Shown: positions 1 through 7,462, counted from the stretch's first letter. The stretch: 13,006 nt of DNA from DATEPR01 sp036503065 (GCA_036503065.1 DASXXM010000206.1:1-13006); one strand, 5' to 3'. Numbers and translations are program-made. Notes: generated from the sequence alone by a model not told the origin.

Positions 1-367
1 CGTCCGGCCCGGCCCCCGCCAGCAGCCTGCGCACCGCGGCGGGTGTCACGCCCGGCACGTCCCCCGGCAGTACGACCACGGCTGGCACCTCCGGCAACGC
101 CGCCAGCCCAACCCGGCCCGACGACCCCTTCCCGGACGGCCAGTCCGGGTTGTCCACCATCAGACACCCAGCCAGATCGGCTTCGGCACGCACGGTTTCG
201 GCGGACGCGCCCAGCACGACGACCACCGGCCGGCACCCGGCCGACGTCAGCACCCCGGCCGCCGACTCGACGAACAGCAGGCCGCGGTGCCGCACCAGCG
301 CCTTGGGCATGCCCATCCGTCGGCCCGCGCCCGCCGCCAGCAGCAGGCCGGCGACGTCACTCGTCAT
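1..367 (-). CDS. MobA/MocA-like nucleotidyltransferase, C-terminus cut by window edge
   Basis: The reverse strand reads an open frame from ATG 367-365 to the window edge (122 codons, no stop). Residues 8-22 carry the NTP-transferase signature LLLAAGAGRRMGMPK. They are followed by a beta-strand VVVVLGA (48-54), NPDWPSGKGSS (73-83) and VVLPGDVPGVT (98-108), where D103 is the likely metal-binding aspartate. This pattern belongs to the MobA-like NTP transferase family, which includes molybdenum cofactor cytidylyl- and guanylyl-transferases; members are usually about 190-200 residues, so roughly 70 are missing. The start overlaps the last 11 bp of the upstream hydrolase gene, indicating translational coupling. 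Whether it acts on molybdopterin or on another phosphorylated substrate cannot be decided from this fragment; the neighbouring genes give no molybdoenzyme context within the window. Confidence 0.85.
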   Translation of the reverse strand, partial: MTSDVAGLLLAAGAGRRMGMPKALVRHRGLLFVESAAGVLTSAGCRPVVVVLGASAETVRAEADLAGCLMVDNPDWPSGKGSSGRVGLAALPEVPAVVVLPGDVPGVTPAAVRRLLAGAGPD

Positions 368-1199
368 AGTCCAGCAGGTGCCGCAGCAGCAACGGGGTGA
401 ACGCGCCACCGACCTCGTCGATCACCCAGTGCGACACGTCCTGGAGTATCTCGAACCGGTAGGGCCCGGTGACGTACTTCTCCGTCGCCAGCGCCGCCGT
501 CGAGCCGACCGCGACATCCTCCGCGCCCCACACGTAGAGCGTCGGCACCGCGACCGGCTCAACCTCCATTGTGGACAGCTTGTTGGCCCGGTACCAGTTG
601 AGCGCGGCGGTCAACGCGCCCGGCTCGAGCAGCCGGGTCACGTACCCCTCGACCCGGTCGCGCGTCACCTTCCGGTCGAACAGCATCCGCAGCGGCTCGC
701 CGTCGTCGGCGAGGAGGCGCCGTTCCGCGACGCCGGCCTGTCGGAACAGGTGGATGTATGCCGAGCGCTGTATCTGGTCCTCGTCGGACCGAATGGCCTG
801 CGCTAACGCCGTCGGATGCGGCACGGACACGGCGGTCAGCGTCCGCACCCGCGCCGGATGCGCGGCCGCCGTCGCCCACGCCACGCCGGCACCCCAGTCG
901 TGGCCGACCAGGTCGAACCGTGCCCAGCCCAGTTCGTCGGCGATCGCCAGCACGTCGCCGACGAGTTCGTCCAGCGCGTAGTCGGCGACCGCGGTCGGCC
1001 GGGCGTCGGGGGAGTAGCCGCGCTGGTGCGGCGCGACCGCGCGGCAGTCGCCGAAGCCCAGTGCGCCGAGTTGGTACTCCCACTGCGCGGCGGACTGGGG
1101 AAAGCCGTGCAGCAGCAGCACCGGCCTGCCGTCGGCCGGGCCGGCGGCCAGCGCGTCGAAGGTGCCGATCCCGGTGGGAATGCGCAGGTGCTCGACCAC
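357..1199 (-). CDS. Alpha/beta hydrolase, epoxide hydrolase-type
   Basis: A 280-residue protein with a complete alpha/beta-hydrolase fold pattern. HGFP at 31-34 supplies the oxyanion loop. GHDWGAG (99-105) puts Asp101, not Ser, at the nucleophile elbow. Asp228 (GAED) and His257 (DVSHW) complete the triad. An Asp nucleophile in this context is characteristic of soluble epoxide hydrolases and haloalkane dehalogenases; Tyr148 and Tyr203 in the cap region would suit an epoxide hydrolase, but that pairing is inference. I chose GTG 1199-1197 because homology to the fold begins right after it (EHLRIPTG) and a weak GAG-rich site lies upstream; the frame stays open further upstream but only as a shadow of the peroxiredoxin gene. 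It lies 50 bp downstream of the peroxiredoxin gene and overlaps the nucleotidyltransferase start, so it probably belongs to the same transcript. The natural substrate is unknown. Confidence 0.88.
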   Translation of the reverse strand: MVEHLRIPTGIGTFDALAAGPADGRPVLLLHGFPQSAAQWEYQLGALGFGDCRAVAPHQRGYSPDARPTAVADYALDELVGDVLAIADELGWARFDLVGHDWGAGVAWATAAAHPARVRTLTAVSVPHPTALAQAIRSDEDQIQRSAYIHLFRQAGVAERRLLADDGEPLRMLFDRKVTRDRVEGYVTRLLEPGALTAALNWYRANKLSTMEVEPVAVPTLYVWGAEDVAVGSTAALATEKYVTGPYRFEILQDVSHWVIDEVGGAFTPLLLRHLLDYDE

Positions 1200-1249
1200 G
1201 CGACGGACTCTACCGCCGCGTAACCCGGGCAACCGGTGCGCGGCTCGGG

Positions 1250-1702
1250 TCAGGTCCTGGCGCGCAGCGCGGCCAGCGCCTGGTCGGCGTGCGTGTCCAT
1301 CCGGACCTCGCTCTTGATCACGTCCAGGACGCGCCGGTCGGTGTCGATGACGAACGTCTGCCGGCGCGTGAGCAGTGGCCCGAACCGGCGCCGCACCCCG
1401 AACTGGGTGGCCACGGCACCGTCCGGATCCGACAGCAGCGGAAAGTCGAACGAGTGCTTCGCGGTGAACTCGGCCTGCTTCGCCACCTGGTCCGGGCTTA
1501 TCCCGACCCGCTGCGCGCCGACCTCCGCGTACTCCTTGGCCAGGTCGCGGAAGTGGCAGCTCTCCTTGGTGCAGCCGGTGGTCATCGCGGCCGGGTAGAA
1601 GAAGAGCACGACCGGCCCGTTCGCCAGGAACTCGCCGAGCGAGCGCTGGTTGCCCTCGTCGTCGGACAGGGTGAAGTCGGGTGCGAGGTCTCCGGGTTTC
1701 AT
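1250..1702 (-). CDS. Thioredoxin-dependent thiol peroxidase, BCP/PrxQ type
   Basis: A 150-residue peroxiredoxin, full length for the family. The active-site stretch PAAMTTGC (37-44) matches PxxxTxxC, with peroxidatic Cys44. Cys49 follows five residues later, the spacing of the resolving cysteine in PrxQ/BCP proteins. These atypical two-Cys enzymes reduce hydroperoxides in the cytoplasm, with thioredoxin as usual electron donor. The N-terminus (MKPGDLAPDFTLSDDEGN) and the conserved FPLLSDPDG and TFVIDTDRRV segments agree. GAGAGG lies about 6 bp upstream of the ATG, a good ribosome binding site. It starts 17 bp after the MarR gene, so the regulator and peroxidase are likely co-transcribed. Confidence 0.95.
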   Translation of the reverse strand: MKPGDLAPDFTLSDDEGNQRSLGEFLANGPVVLFFYPAAMTTGCTKESCHFRDLAKEYAEVGAQRVGISPDQVAKQAEFTAKHSFDFPLLSDPDGAVATQFGVRRRFGPLLTRRQTFVIDTDRRVLDVIKSEVRMDTHADQALAALRART

Positions 1703-1719
1703 CCACGATCCTCTCGGTG

Positions 1720-2199
1720 CTATTTGCCGTTCGGCTTCGACAATTGTTCAACAAGTTGGTCAAGCCCGGGTAGGGCGACCATGATCGCCTCTCGGTCGGC
1801 CGCCTCGAGCCGGTCCAGCGCGCTGCCGATCCGTCGCTCGTGGGCCGCTTTCCACTCGGCGAGCTGGACGTGTCCGGCGTCGGTGAGCGTCACCCTGGCC
1901 ACCCGCCGGTCGGCCGGATCGGTCTCCCGGGACGCCAGCCCCGCCTCCACCAGTTGCTGCACCAGGCCACTGACCGTGTTCGGCGCCAGCCGCTGCAGCT
2001 CGGCCAGCCGGCCGATCTTCGCGGGCGCGTGGTCGGCCAGCGCCATCAGCAGTTCGACCTGCGCCATCGGCAGCGACTCCCATGGGTAGTCGGTGCGGAT
2101 GCTGGTGCGCAGGGCACGACGCAGCCGGGTCACCACGTCGGTGAGCTGCTGGGCGTCACTGGTCGGCGCCCGCTCGGGCACGTGGCTGATCTGCGTCAT
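1720..2199 (-). CDS. MarR-family transcriptional regulator
   Basis: A 159-residue winged-helix protein. The helix-turn-helix spans about residues 61-88 (KIGRLAELQRLAPNTVSGLV onward). The wing DPADRRVARVTLTDAG (94-109) has the DxRxxxxxLT signature of the family. Such regulators bind palindromes as dimers and usually repress their own and neighbouring genes. Here the protein heads a same-strand string with a PrxQ peroxidase, an epoxide-hydrolase-like enzyme and a nucleotidyltransferase, which are the likely targets. It contains no cysteine, so an OhrR-type thiol switch is excluded despite the peroxiredoxin next door; a small-molecule ligand is more likely. No clear Shine-Dalgarno precedes the ATG at 2199, so the message may be leaderless. 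The 45 bp to the upstream MHYT gene could hold its promoter, but read-through is also possible. Confidence 0.92.
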   Translation of the reverse strand: MTQISHVPERAPTSDAQQLTDVVTRLRRALRTSIRTDYPWESLPMAQVELLMALADHAPAKIGRLAELQRLAPNTVSGLVQQLVEAGLASRETDPADRRVARVTLTDAGHVQLAEWKAAHERRIGSALDRLEAADREAIMVALPGLDQLVEQLSKPNGK

Positions 2200-2244
2200 G
2201 TGATCAGGGTAGCTGCGCTGAGTGACCCGTCCCGCAGTGCGGAA

Positions 2245-3012
2245 TCACCGGTTCTGCCGGGCCACCCACTCGCGTAGTTCCGTGTCCTCGCGCAGCTCCT
2301 GCGCACCTGGTGAGAGGGCGATGATGAACACGGTCAGCACGCTGACCACCGACACCGCCATGATCAGCATCGGGATCAGCAACGACGCGCTGATACCGGT
2401 GACCACGGGCATGCTCGGGTCGAGCGTCACGCGCATCGCGGCGATCCCGGTGTAGTGCATCCCGGTCACGGCCAGGCCCATGACCAGCGCCGCGATGACG
2501 ATGGCTCGGGCGCCGCGCACCACGGTCGTCGCCCACAGCGCCGCCGTCGCGGCGACCACCGCGATGACCACCGACAACGCGACCGTCGGGACGTCGTAGC
2601 GCACGGTGCCCTGGATCGACATCGCCGCCATGCCCACGTAGTGCATGCCGGCCACGCCGAAACCGGTGAACAGACCGCCCACCAGCAGCGACCGGAACCG
2701 GCCGACACCGCTGTTGACCACGAACAGTCCGACACCGACGACGACCACCGCGACCAGCATGCTCAACAGCGTGATCGGCACGTTGTAGCCGACGGACGTG
2801 CCCGGCATACGCATGCCCAGCATCGCGATGAAGTGCATGACCCAGATCCCGGTGCCGCCGATCGATATCGCGCCCAGGATCAGCCAGCCCCTTCTTGCGA
2901 CGCCGGAAACGATCCGTGCGCGTTCGGTGCACAACAAGCCCAACGCTGAGCCGCAACACGAAGCCAGGTACGCGACGATCGGCGTCCAGGCAATCAGGCT
3001 CATATCCGCCAA
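2245..3012 (-). CDS. MHYT-domain integral membrane sensor protein
   Basis: A 255-residue hydrophobic protein with about seven predicted membrane segments (roughly 8-28, 43-65, 78-98, 110-130, 143-163, 170-192, 208-232). Three MHYT-type motifs sit at membrane faces: MHF at 59-61 (GTGIWVMHFIAMLGM), MHYV at 123-126 and MHYT at 185-188. The MHYT domain has been proposed to bind copper and to sense O2, CO or NO; it is usually fused to GGDEF/EAL or kinase domains. Here it stands alone, ending after a short cytoplasmic tail (about 233-255), with a GGDEF-EAL gene upstream on the same strand, so the two may act as a split sensor/output pair. The start is probably TTG 3012-3010, since GGAGAG lies 7 bp before it; ATG 3003-3001 (M4) is the alternative. 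Confidence 0.9.
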   Translation of the reverse strand: MADMSLIAWTPIVAYLASCCGSALGLLCTERARIVSGVARRGWLILGAISIGGTGIWVMHFIAMLGMRMPGTSVGYNVPITLLSMLVAVVVVGVGLFVVNSGVGRFRSLLVGGLFTGFGVAGMHYVGMAAMSIQGTVRYDVPTVALSVVIAVVAATAALWATTVVRGARAIVIAALVMGLAVTGMHYTGIAAMRVTLDPSMPVVTGISASLLIPMLIMAVSVVSVLTVFIIALSPGAQELREDTELREWVARQNR

Positions 3013-3416
3013 CGGTCAGCTCTCCAACTCGACAACAGAACAACGACCAATAGGTCCGTATTGCGTCGGCGGTCGGTGTCCCCCGCTCGCCGCGCTCGGA
3101 AACGAGATCCGGGAGCGCGGTACGCCACCTCGGACGAGAGCCGGTAAGCTGTGCGACCCGATTTGAGCACGCGTATGTGCTGGTGACAAGCGCAAACACG
3201 GACAGCGAGCGGCGCGTCCCGGCCGGTGATCCGCGTCCAGTTCGACCGAACGGTCAGTAGGCCGTCGGCGACACTCCGTCCATGTCCTTTCGCGACTGAC
3301 GATCGCCCGCGGCAAATACCGCTCGGTAATATGGCGTCATTCTCAAGCGAGGGTTCGACGCCGATGTATACATTTCCGGGTATCTGGATGCCCGCGCCGA
3401 CATTGACCGCAGCCGG
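3013..3416. other. 404-bp non-coding stretch with several palindromes
   Basis: No convincing gene lies between the MHYT and GGDEF-EAL genes: the open frames here have low-complexity Arg/Pro/Ser translations and no start site or domain. The stretch contains an inverted repeat AGCAC-N6-GTGCT (3166-3181), a 12-bp palindrome GACCGAACGGTC (3244-3255) that resembles a TetR-type half-site pair, and a 10-bp AT-rich palindrome ATGTATACAT (3364-3373) just past the GGDEF-EAL stop. A long untranslated leader of the MHYT transcript is possible. I could not recognise a known riboswitch family in it. Confidence 0.5.
3244..3255. promoter_or_regulatory. Palindrome GACCGAACGGTC, possible operator
   Basis: Perfect 12-bp palindrome, about 230 bp upstream of the MHYT start on the minus strand. 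It shares the ACCG/CGGT half-sites of the phenylacetate operators further right, but with a 2-bp rather than 6-bp spacer, so it is probably bound by a different protein if at all. Confidence 0.3.
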
Positions 3417-5561
3417 CTACCTGACGCCGCCGATCAGCCGTTCCACCTCGTCCTCGGTCATCGGTTCGCCGATGGCCGCGCCCGCCGCGTACTGGACTCC
3501 GATGTCGTTGAGCCGGTCCGCGATCGCGGGGGTGTCCACACCGTCCGCGTAGACCCGGACGTCCAGTTGATCGGCCAGTTCCACGATCTGGCGCAGGCCG
3601 TGCTCGAACGGGGAGTTCTTCTCCTCGACCGCCCCGAACGCGCGGATCACGCTCGGCGCGATGATCACGCCGTCCACCGGCAGGGTCCGCAGGTCGACCA
3701 GGCCGGCGTTGCCCGTGCCGTAGCCGTGCACGATCGCGCTGACCTTGATGTCGCGCAACGTCGCCAGATTCTCCAGCGGCTCGCCGTGGTCGTCCACCAC
3801 CACGCTGGCCGGCATGGTCAGCCGCAGCTTGGCCGTTGGTGCGCCGGTCTGGTCGAGCACGTCGCGGATGATCTGCACCAGGTCCTGTTCCCTGGCCAGC
3901 CGTGGCGTCAGGTGGATGCACATCGGCAGCGACGCGCGGCCGAAGCCGCGTTCCCAGTCCGCCAGCTGCTGGCAGACCTGATCCAGCATCCACCGTCCCA
4001 TGGGGACGATGAAGCCGGTTTCCTCCGCCATGTCAAGGAATTCCGTCGGGCGCAGCAGGCCCCGCTTCGGGTGGTCCCAGTGCAGCAGCGCGCGCAGCGC
4101 GATCGTCCTGCCGTCAGAAAGGCGGTTCACGGGCTGATAGGACAGCTGGAACTGGCCGGTCTCCAGCGCGCCCGGCATCGCCGCGCCCAGTTGGTACTGC
4201 GCCCGGTACTGCTGGTCCAGCCGGTCGTCGAACAACTCCCACTGGGCCTTGCCGTTCTGCTTCGCGCGGTGCACCGTGATCTCCGCGGCGCGCACCAGTT
4301 CGGCCGACGTCACGCCGATCGCCGGGCGTTCCACGATGCCGACGCTCGCGCTCACCGCGATGCCGGTGCCGTCCTCCTCGTACTCCGGCTCGCCCAGTTC
4401 GTCCATTGTGGCCGCGATCCGCTGGCTGATCGGGTAACTGCCCCTGGTGCCGGTGAGCAGCACCGCGAACCCGTCGCCGCCCATCCTGGCGACCGTGGCG
4501 GACGGTCCGTCGAACGCGGCGCGCAGCGTGGACGCGACCCGCTTGAGCACCTTGTCGCCGGTGGTGTGGTCGACGCCATCGTTGATGATCTTGAAGCCGT
4601 CCAGGTCGATGTACACCAGGGCGATGTTCTCGTCGGGCAGCGCGTTCTGCAGCGCGGTGTCCAGCTGGGCCATGAAATACGCCCGGTTGGGCAGGCCGGT
4701 GAGCTGGTCCTCCAACGACATCCGCAGCTGGCGCTCGCGCAGCAGGTGCAGGTCGGAGATGTTCTCCACCACCGCGACGGCATACTCGGGCGCCTGCGCG
4801 GCATCCCGGACCAGCGACAGCGACAGCCGCGTCCACACCAGTTCGCCGTCCTTGCCGACGAAACTGGCGTCACCGACGAACTTGTCGTGCTCGCCGCCGG
4901 CCACCCGATCGAACGCGGCCCGCACCTGCGGCACGAAGTCCGGGCTGAGCTGCACCGCGAACGGGCGGTCCACCAGTTCCGTCGCGTCGACACCCAGGAT
5001 CTCGCAGAGGGCCGGGTTCACCGACTGCACGGTGCCGGTCAGGTCGGTGATGGCGATGCCGGCCGCGGTGGAGTGGAACACCGCCTGCCACCGGGCTTCC
5101 GTGGACCGCCGGTCGCGCTCCGCGACGTCACGTGCCCGGAAGACCGCTTTCTTGATCATCTCCTGCTCATCGAACAGCCGGTCCCGCGACGCGGCCACGT
5201 AGCCCGCGGACATCGAGCCGATCACGTCGGTCAGCCTGCCGTGCCAGAACGGGTCGAACGGCACCTCGGCCGCGTCCAGCAGCGAGCTCCCCAGCAGCCG
5301 GACCGTCTCGTTGAGCGCCTCGGTGCCGGTCAGGTTCGCGCGGACCAGCGCGACACCGGCGTCCGCGGCCGGCGACGGATCGAACGGCTCGCCGCGCAGC
5401 ACGTCGACCAGGCCGCGCGCCACGTCCAACAGGAACGCCTCGATCTCCGCACGCGGCAGCCCGACATGACTGGTCGTCAAAGCCACGACGGCCCAACGCC
5501 CGGCAAGGGACGCCATGCTGTCGGACACCGTGCCGATCGGGCCTGCGGGCACGTCAGTCAC
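3417..5561 (-). CDS. PAS-GGDEF-EAL protein with degenerate GGDEF and EAL motifs
   Basis: Counting from the longest open frame (TTG 5681, 754 residues), a conserved N-terminal helical region (56-190) is followed by PAS (about 196-312), GGDEF (322-488; DQLTGLPNRAYF and DLDGFKIIND intact) and EAL (495-750). The catalytic loop reads GGDGF (401-405) instead of GGDEF and lacks the RxxD inhibitory site. The EAL signature reads RAL (530-532), LNxS is IHLT, and the DDFGTG loop is VHGYGTG (651-657). Loss of the metal-binding Glu and Asp residues makes cyclase and phosphodiesterase activity unlikely; a role as c-di-GMP, GTP or protein-binding scaffold is inferred. I place the start at GTG 5561-5559 (MTDVPAGPIG), preceded by GAGCGAG. 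The 40 codons further upstream look non-coding in base use, though TTG 5681 and GTG 5579 cannot be excluded. Confidence 0.85.
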   Translation of the reverse strand: MTDVPAGPIGTVSDSMASLAGRWAVVALTTSHVGLPRAEIEAFLLDVARGLVDVLRGEPFDPSPAADAGVALVRANLTGTEALNETVRLLGSSLLDAAEVPFDPFWHGRLTDVIGSMSAGYVAASRDRLFDEQEMIKKAVFRARDVAERDRRSTEARWQAVFHSTAAGIAITDLTGTVQSVNPALCEILGVDATELVDRPFAVQLSPDFVPQVRAAFDRVAGGEHDKFVGDASFVGKDGELVWTRLSLSLVRDAAQAPEYAVAVVENISDLHLLRERQLRMSLEDQLTGLPNRAYFMAQLDTALQNALPDENIALVYIDLDGFKIINDGVDHTTGDKVLKRVASTLRAAFDGPSATVARMGGDGFAVLLTGTRGSYPISQRIAATMDELGEPEYEEDGTGIAVSASVGIVERPAIGVTSAELVRAAEITVHRAKQNGKAQWELFDDRLDQQYRAQYQLGAAMPGALETGQFQLSYQPVNRLSDGRTIALRALLHWDHPKRGLLRPTEFLDMAEETGFIVPMGRWMLDQVCQQLADWERGFGRASLPMCIHLTPRLAREQDLVQIIRDVLDQTGAPTAKLRLTMPASVVVDDHGEPLENLATLRDIKVSAIVHGYGTGNAGLVDLRTLPVDGVIIAPSVIRAFGAVEEKNSPFEHGLRQIVELADQLDVRVYADGVDTPAIADRLNDIGVQYAAGAAIGEPMTEDEVERLIGGVR

Positions 5562-5711
5562 CGGTACTCGCTCGGGCACACCCGCACCACGGTCGCCTCC
5601 GGAGTTGAACTGGATGGACCGAGTGTAGGGATCAACCCACAACCCGCATAACGAACCTGCGGGATACGCGACCTGTATCAAGACAGTTTACGCCGATCGA
5701 GTGAACGGACA

Positions 5712-5733
5712 CCCGCTGCTTCGTGGCAGCGGG
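5712..5733. repeat. Perfect 8-bp stem-loop CCCGCTGC/GCAGCGGG
   Basis: Arms 5712-5719 and 5726-5733 are perfectly complementary around a 6-base loop TTCGTG. It lies between divergent genes, so it is not placed as an ordinary terminator and no T-run follows. It may act in the leader RNA of one of the two genes, or as a DNA operator. Confidence 0.55.
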
Positions 5734-5753
5734 CTGTCGGATCACCCGATCTG

Positions 5754-5764
5754 ACGGTAACCGT
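5754..5764. promoter_or_regulatory. Palindrome ACGGT-A-ACCGT, candidate operator
   Basis: An 11-bp perfect inverted repeat 21 bp after the hairpin and about 90 bp upstream of the small gene's ATG. Size and position suit a dimeric repressor site; no matching regulator can be named. Confidence 0.35.
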
Positions 5765-5851
5765 TGGAGTGGTGCCACAGCCAGTTCGCTTACCCTGGTT
5801 CGGTGCGCCGGTGTGCGCGACGGGCGATTCGGCGGGGCGGAGGGTGGCGGG

Positions 5852-6046
5852 ATGCGGCACACGGCGGAGTACGTCGGCGGTCCGTTGGACGGCCGACGCG
5901 AGCCCCTGCCGCCCACGAAGTCCGTCGTCGGCAACATCGTGACGCACGTGTTCCTGCACAGCGGTCCCAAGATCGAGACCCGCTACCAGCTGGACCGCAC
6001 CGAGGAAGGCCAGTGGATCTACCGACTCGTCGGCGACCCGGGCTGA
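5852..6046 (+). CDS. Small conserved-looking hypothetical protein, YVGGPLDG motif
   Basis: A 64-residue protein beginning MRHTAEYVGGPLDGRREPLPP. The ATG at 5852 is preceded by GGAGGG with 7 bp spacing, a strong ribosome binding site, which decides the start over the longer open frame reaching back to 5723. The Y-x-GGP-x-DG motif followed by a basic/proline stretch occurs in many small uncharacterised actinobacterial and phage proteins; I know no function for them. The rest (THVFLHSGPKIETRYQLDRTEEGQWIYRLVG) suggests a small beta-rich domain. No signal peptide or membrane segment is visible. It stands alone: the upstream gene is divergent and the next gene downstream is 141 bp away. Confidence 0.75.
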   Translation: MRHTAEYVGGPLDGRREPLPPTKSVVGNIVTHVFLHSGPKIETRYQLDRTEEGQWIYRLVGDPG

Positions 6047-6057
6047 CGCACAATCGA

Positions 6058-6069
6058 TAAGTCTACTTA
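6058..6069. promoter_or_regulatory. AT-rich palindrome TAAGT-CT-ACTTA upstream of the peptidase
   Basis: A 12-bp inverted repeat in the 141-bp gap before the secreted peptidase gene; a second repeat, CCTAC-N6-GTAGG (6099-6114), follows. Either could be an operator for the peptidase. No strong -35/-10 pair could be assigned. Confidence 0.3.
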
Positions 6070-6187
6070 CCAGAACGGTTTACGCTGTTCAAGCGCTTCC
6101 TACGCGCGAGTAGGCGATTGTCATCTGTGAATAACCAGCCGCTTCCGGTGGTTGTCCCGGTGTGGCTCGACATCGATCATCGGTCGG

Positions 6188-7462
6188 ATGACACGCACGC
6201 TGTTGAGTCGACGTCCCGCCCGGCTGGCCGGCACGCTGATCGCACTGACCGCGACGGTGCTGTCGTTCGCCGCCGCACCGGCCCAGGCAGCCCCGTTGGT
6301 CACGCCGGCCGGCCTGGTGATGGGTTTCGGTTGCGCCACGGCCACACCGGGCCGGGCGCACTGCCTCGGCGAGCTGCGCGCCCGGCCGCTGGCGGGCGGA
6401 GCCAAGGGTCTCGCGCCGTTGCTGACCGCAGGCCCGGTCGGGTTCGGCCCGCCGGACCTGGAGTCGGCGTACAAGGTGGCCGGCCTGAAGTCCGGCGGCC
6501 GCACGGTGGCCATCGTGGACGCCTTCGACGACCCGAACGCCGAGGCAGATCTCGGCGTCTACCGCAAGCAGTACGGCCTCACCACGTGTACGACCGCCAA
6601 CGGCTGTTTCAAGAAGGTCAACGGCAGTGGGCAGGCCGCCCCGTTGCCCACCGCGGATCCCGGTTGGGCCGAGGAGGAGAGCCTCGACCTGGACATGGTC
6701 TCGTCGATCTGTCCGGACTGCCGCATTCTGCTGGTCGAGGGTGCCGCCGCGGACGACGCGTCGCTCGGCGCCGCGGAGGACACGGCCGCCGCGGCACCCG
6801 GCGTCGTGGCCATCTCCAACAGCTTCGGCGAGGCGGAGTCCAGTGCCATCACCGCCAACGACGTCCACTTCAACCACCCCGGCAAGGCGATCACCGCCAG
6901 TTCCGGTGACTCGGGCTTCGGCGTGCTCTGGCCCGCGTCATCGCCGTTCGTCACAGCCGTCGGCGGCACGTCCCTGACCAAGGCCGCCAACGCGCGCGGC
7001 TGGACCGAGACCGCGTGGTCCGGCGCGGGCTCCGGGTGTTCGGCGTTCGAGGCCAAGCCGTCCTGGCAGCACGACACCGGCTGCGCCAGGCGCACGGTGG
7101 CGGACGTGTCCGCGGTGGCCGATCCCAACACCGGTGTCGCCGTCTACGACACGTACAACACCTGTGGCAGCAATGCCCTCTGTGACGCGCTGATCTCACT
7201 GGGGCTGGTCGCCGGCGCGGACGGCTGGGTGCAGGTCGGCGGCACGAGCGCGGCATCGCCGATCGTGGCCGGCGTCTACGCGTTGGCCGGCAACACGGCG
7301 ACGATCACCTACGGCTCCTTCCCATACGGCAATCCAGGGGCGTTGTTCGACGTCACGTCCGGCTCCAACGGAAGCTGCGGCGGCACGTACCTGTGCACGG
7401 CAGGCCCCGGCTACGACGGCCCGACCGGCCTCGGCACCCCGAACGGCACCGGCGCGTTCTAA
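6188..7462 (+). CDS. Secreted S53 family (sedolisin-type) serine peptidase
   Basis: A 424-residue protein with a classic Sec signal peptide: basic start MTRTLLSRRPAR, hydrophobic core, and an AQA-A cleavage site near residue 34. The catalytic domain has the sedolisin pattern. E163 and D167 lie in WAEEESLDLDM, the oxyanion Asp241 is in SSGDSGFG, and Ser354 is in GGTSAASP. The C-terminal FDVTSG and GYDGPTGLGTPNG segments (387-420) resemble the calcium site of the family. Sedolisins are acid-active endopeptidases with a Ser-Glu-Asp triad. No large pro-domain is present: only about 50 residues separate the signal peptide from the catalytic domain. Several Cys pairs (such as 134/140 and 175/178) suggest disulfides outside the cell. 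I prefer ATG 6188 over the upstream in-frame TTG 6152 because the signal peptide starts there; its Shine-Dalgarno is weak. Confidence 0.9.
   Translation: MTRTLLSRRPARLAGTLIALTATVLSFAAAPAQAAPLVTPAGLVMGFGCATATPGRAHCLGELRARPLAGGAKGLAPLLTAGPVGFGPPDLESAYKVAGLKSGGRTVAIVDAFDDPNAEADLGVYRKQYGLTTCTTANGCFKKVNGSGQAAPLPTADPGWAEEESLDLDMVSSICPDCRILLVEGAAADDASLGAAEDTAAAAPGVVAISNSFGEAESSAITANDVHFNHPGKAITASSGDSGFGVLWPASSPFVTAVGGTSLTKAANARGWTETAWSGAGSGCSAFEAKPSWQHDTGCARRTVADVSAVADPNTGVAVYDTYNTCGSNALCDALISLGLVAGADGWVQVGGTSAASPIVAGVYALAGNTATITYGSFPYGNPGALFDVTSGSNGSCGGTYLCTAGPGYDGPTGLGTPNGTGAF

Larger units (their letters stand above)
5562..5851. other. Divergent intergenic region with hairpin and palindrome
   Basis: About 290 bp between the GGDEF-EAL start (minus) and the small YVGGPLDG gene (plus). 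It should hold both promoters. It is less GC-rich than its neighbours and contains the hairpin 5712-5733 and the palindrome ACGGT-A-ACCGT (5754-5764). No gene is visible. Confidence 0.5.

Noticed and set aside
1200..1763. Long minus-strand open frame extending the alpha/beta hydrolase to 468 residues
   Set aside because: The extra N-terminal part is a frame shadow of the peroxiredoxin gene (Arg/Gly/Pro-rich); the hydrolase fold starts at GTG 1199.
3013..3200. c-di-GMP or c-di-AMP riboswitch upstream of the MHYT gene
   Set aside because: The position would be attractive, but I could not find the conserved core of either class in the minus-strand sequence.
3567..5651. 694-codon plus-strand open frame opposite the GGDEF-EAL gene
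   Set aside because: It is an antisense shadow caused by high GC: low-complexity Arg/His/Val-rich translation without domains, opposite a gene with clear PAS, GGDEF and EAL motifs.
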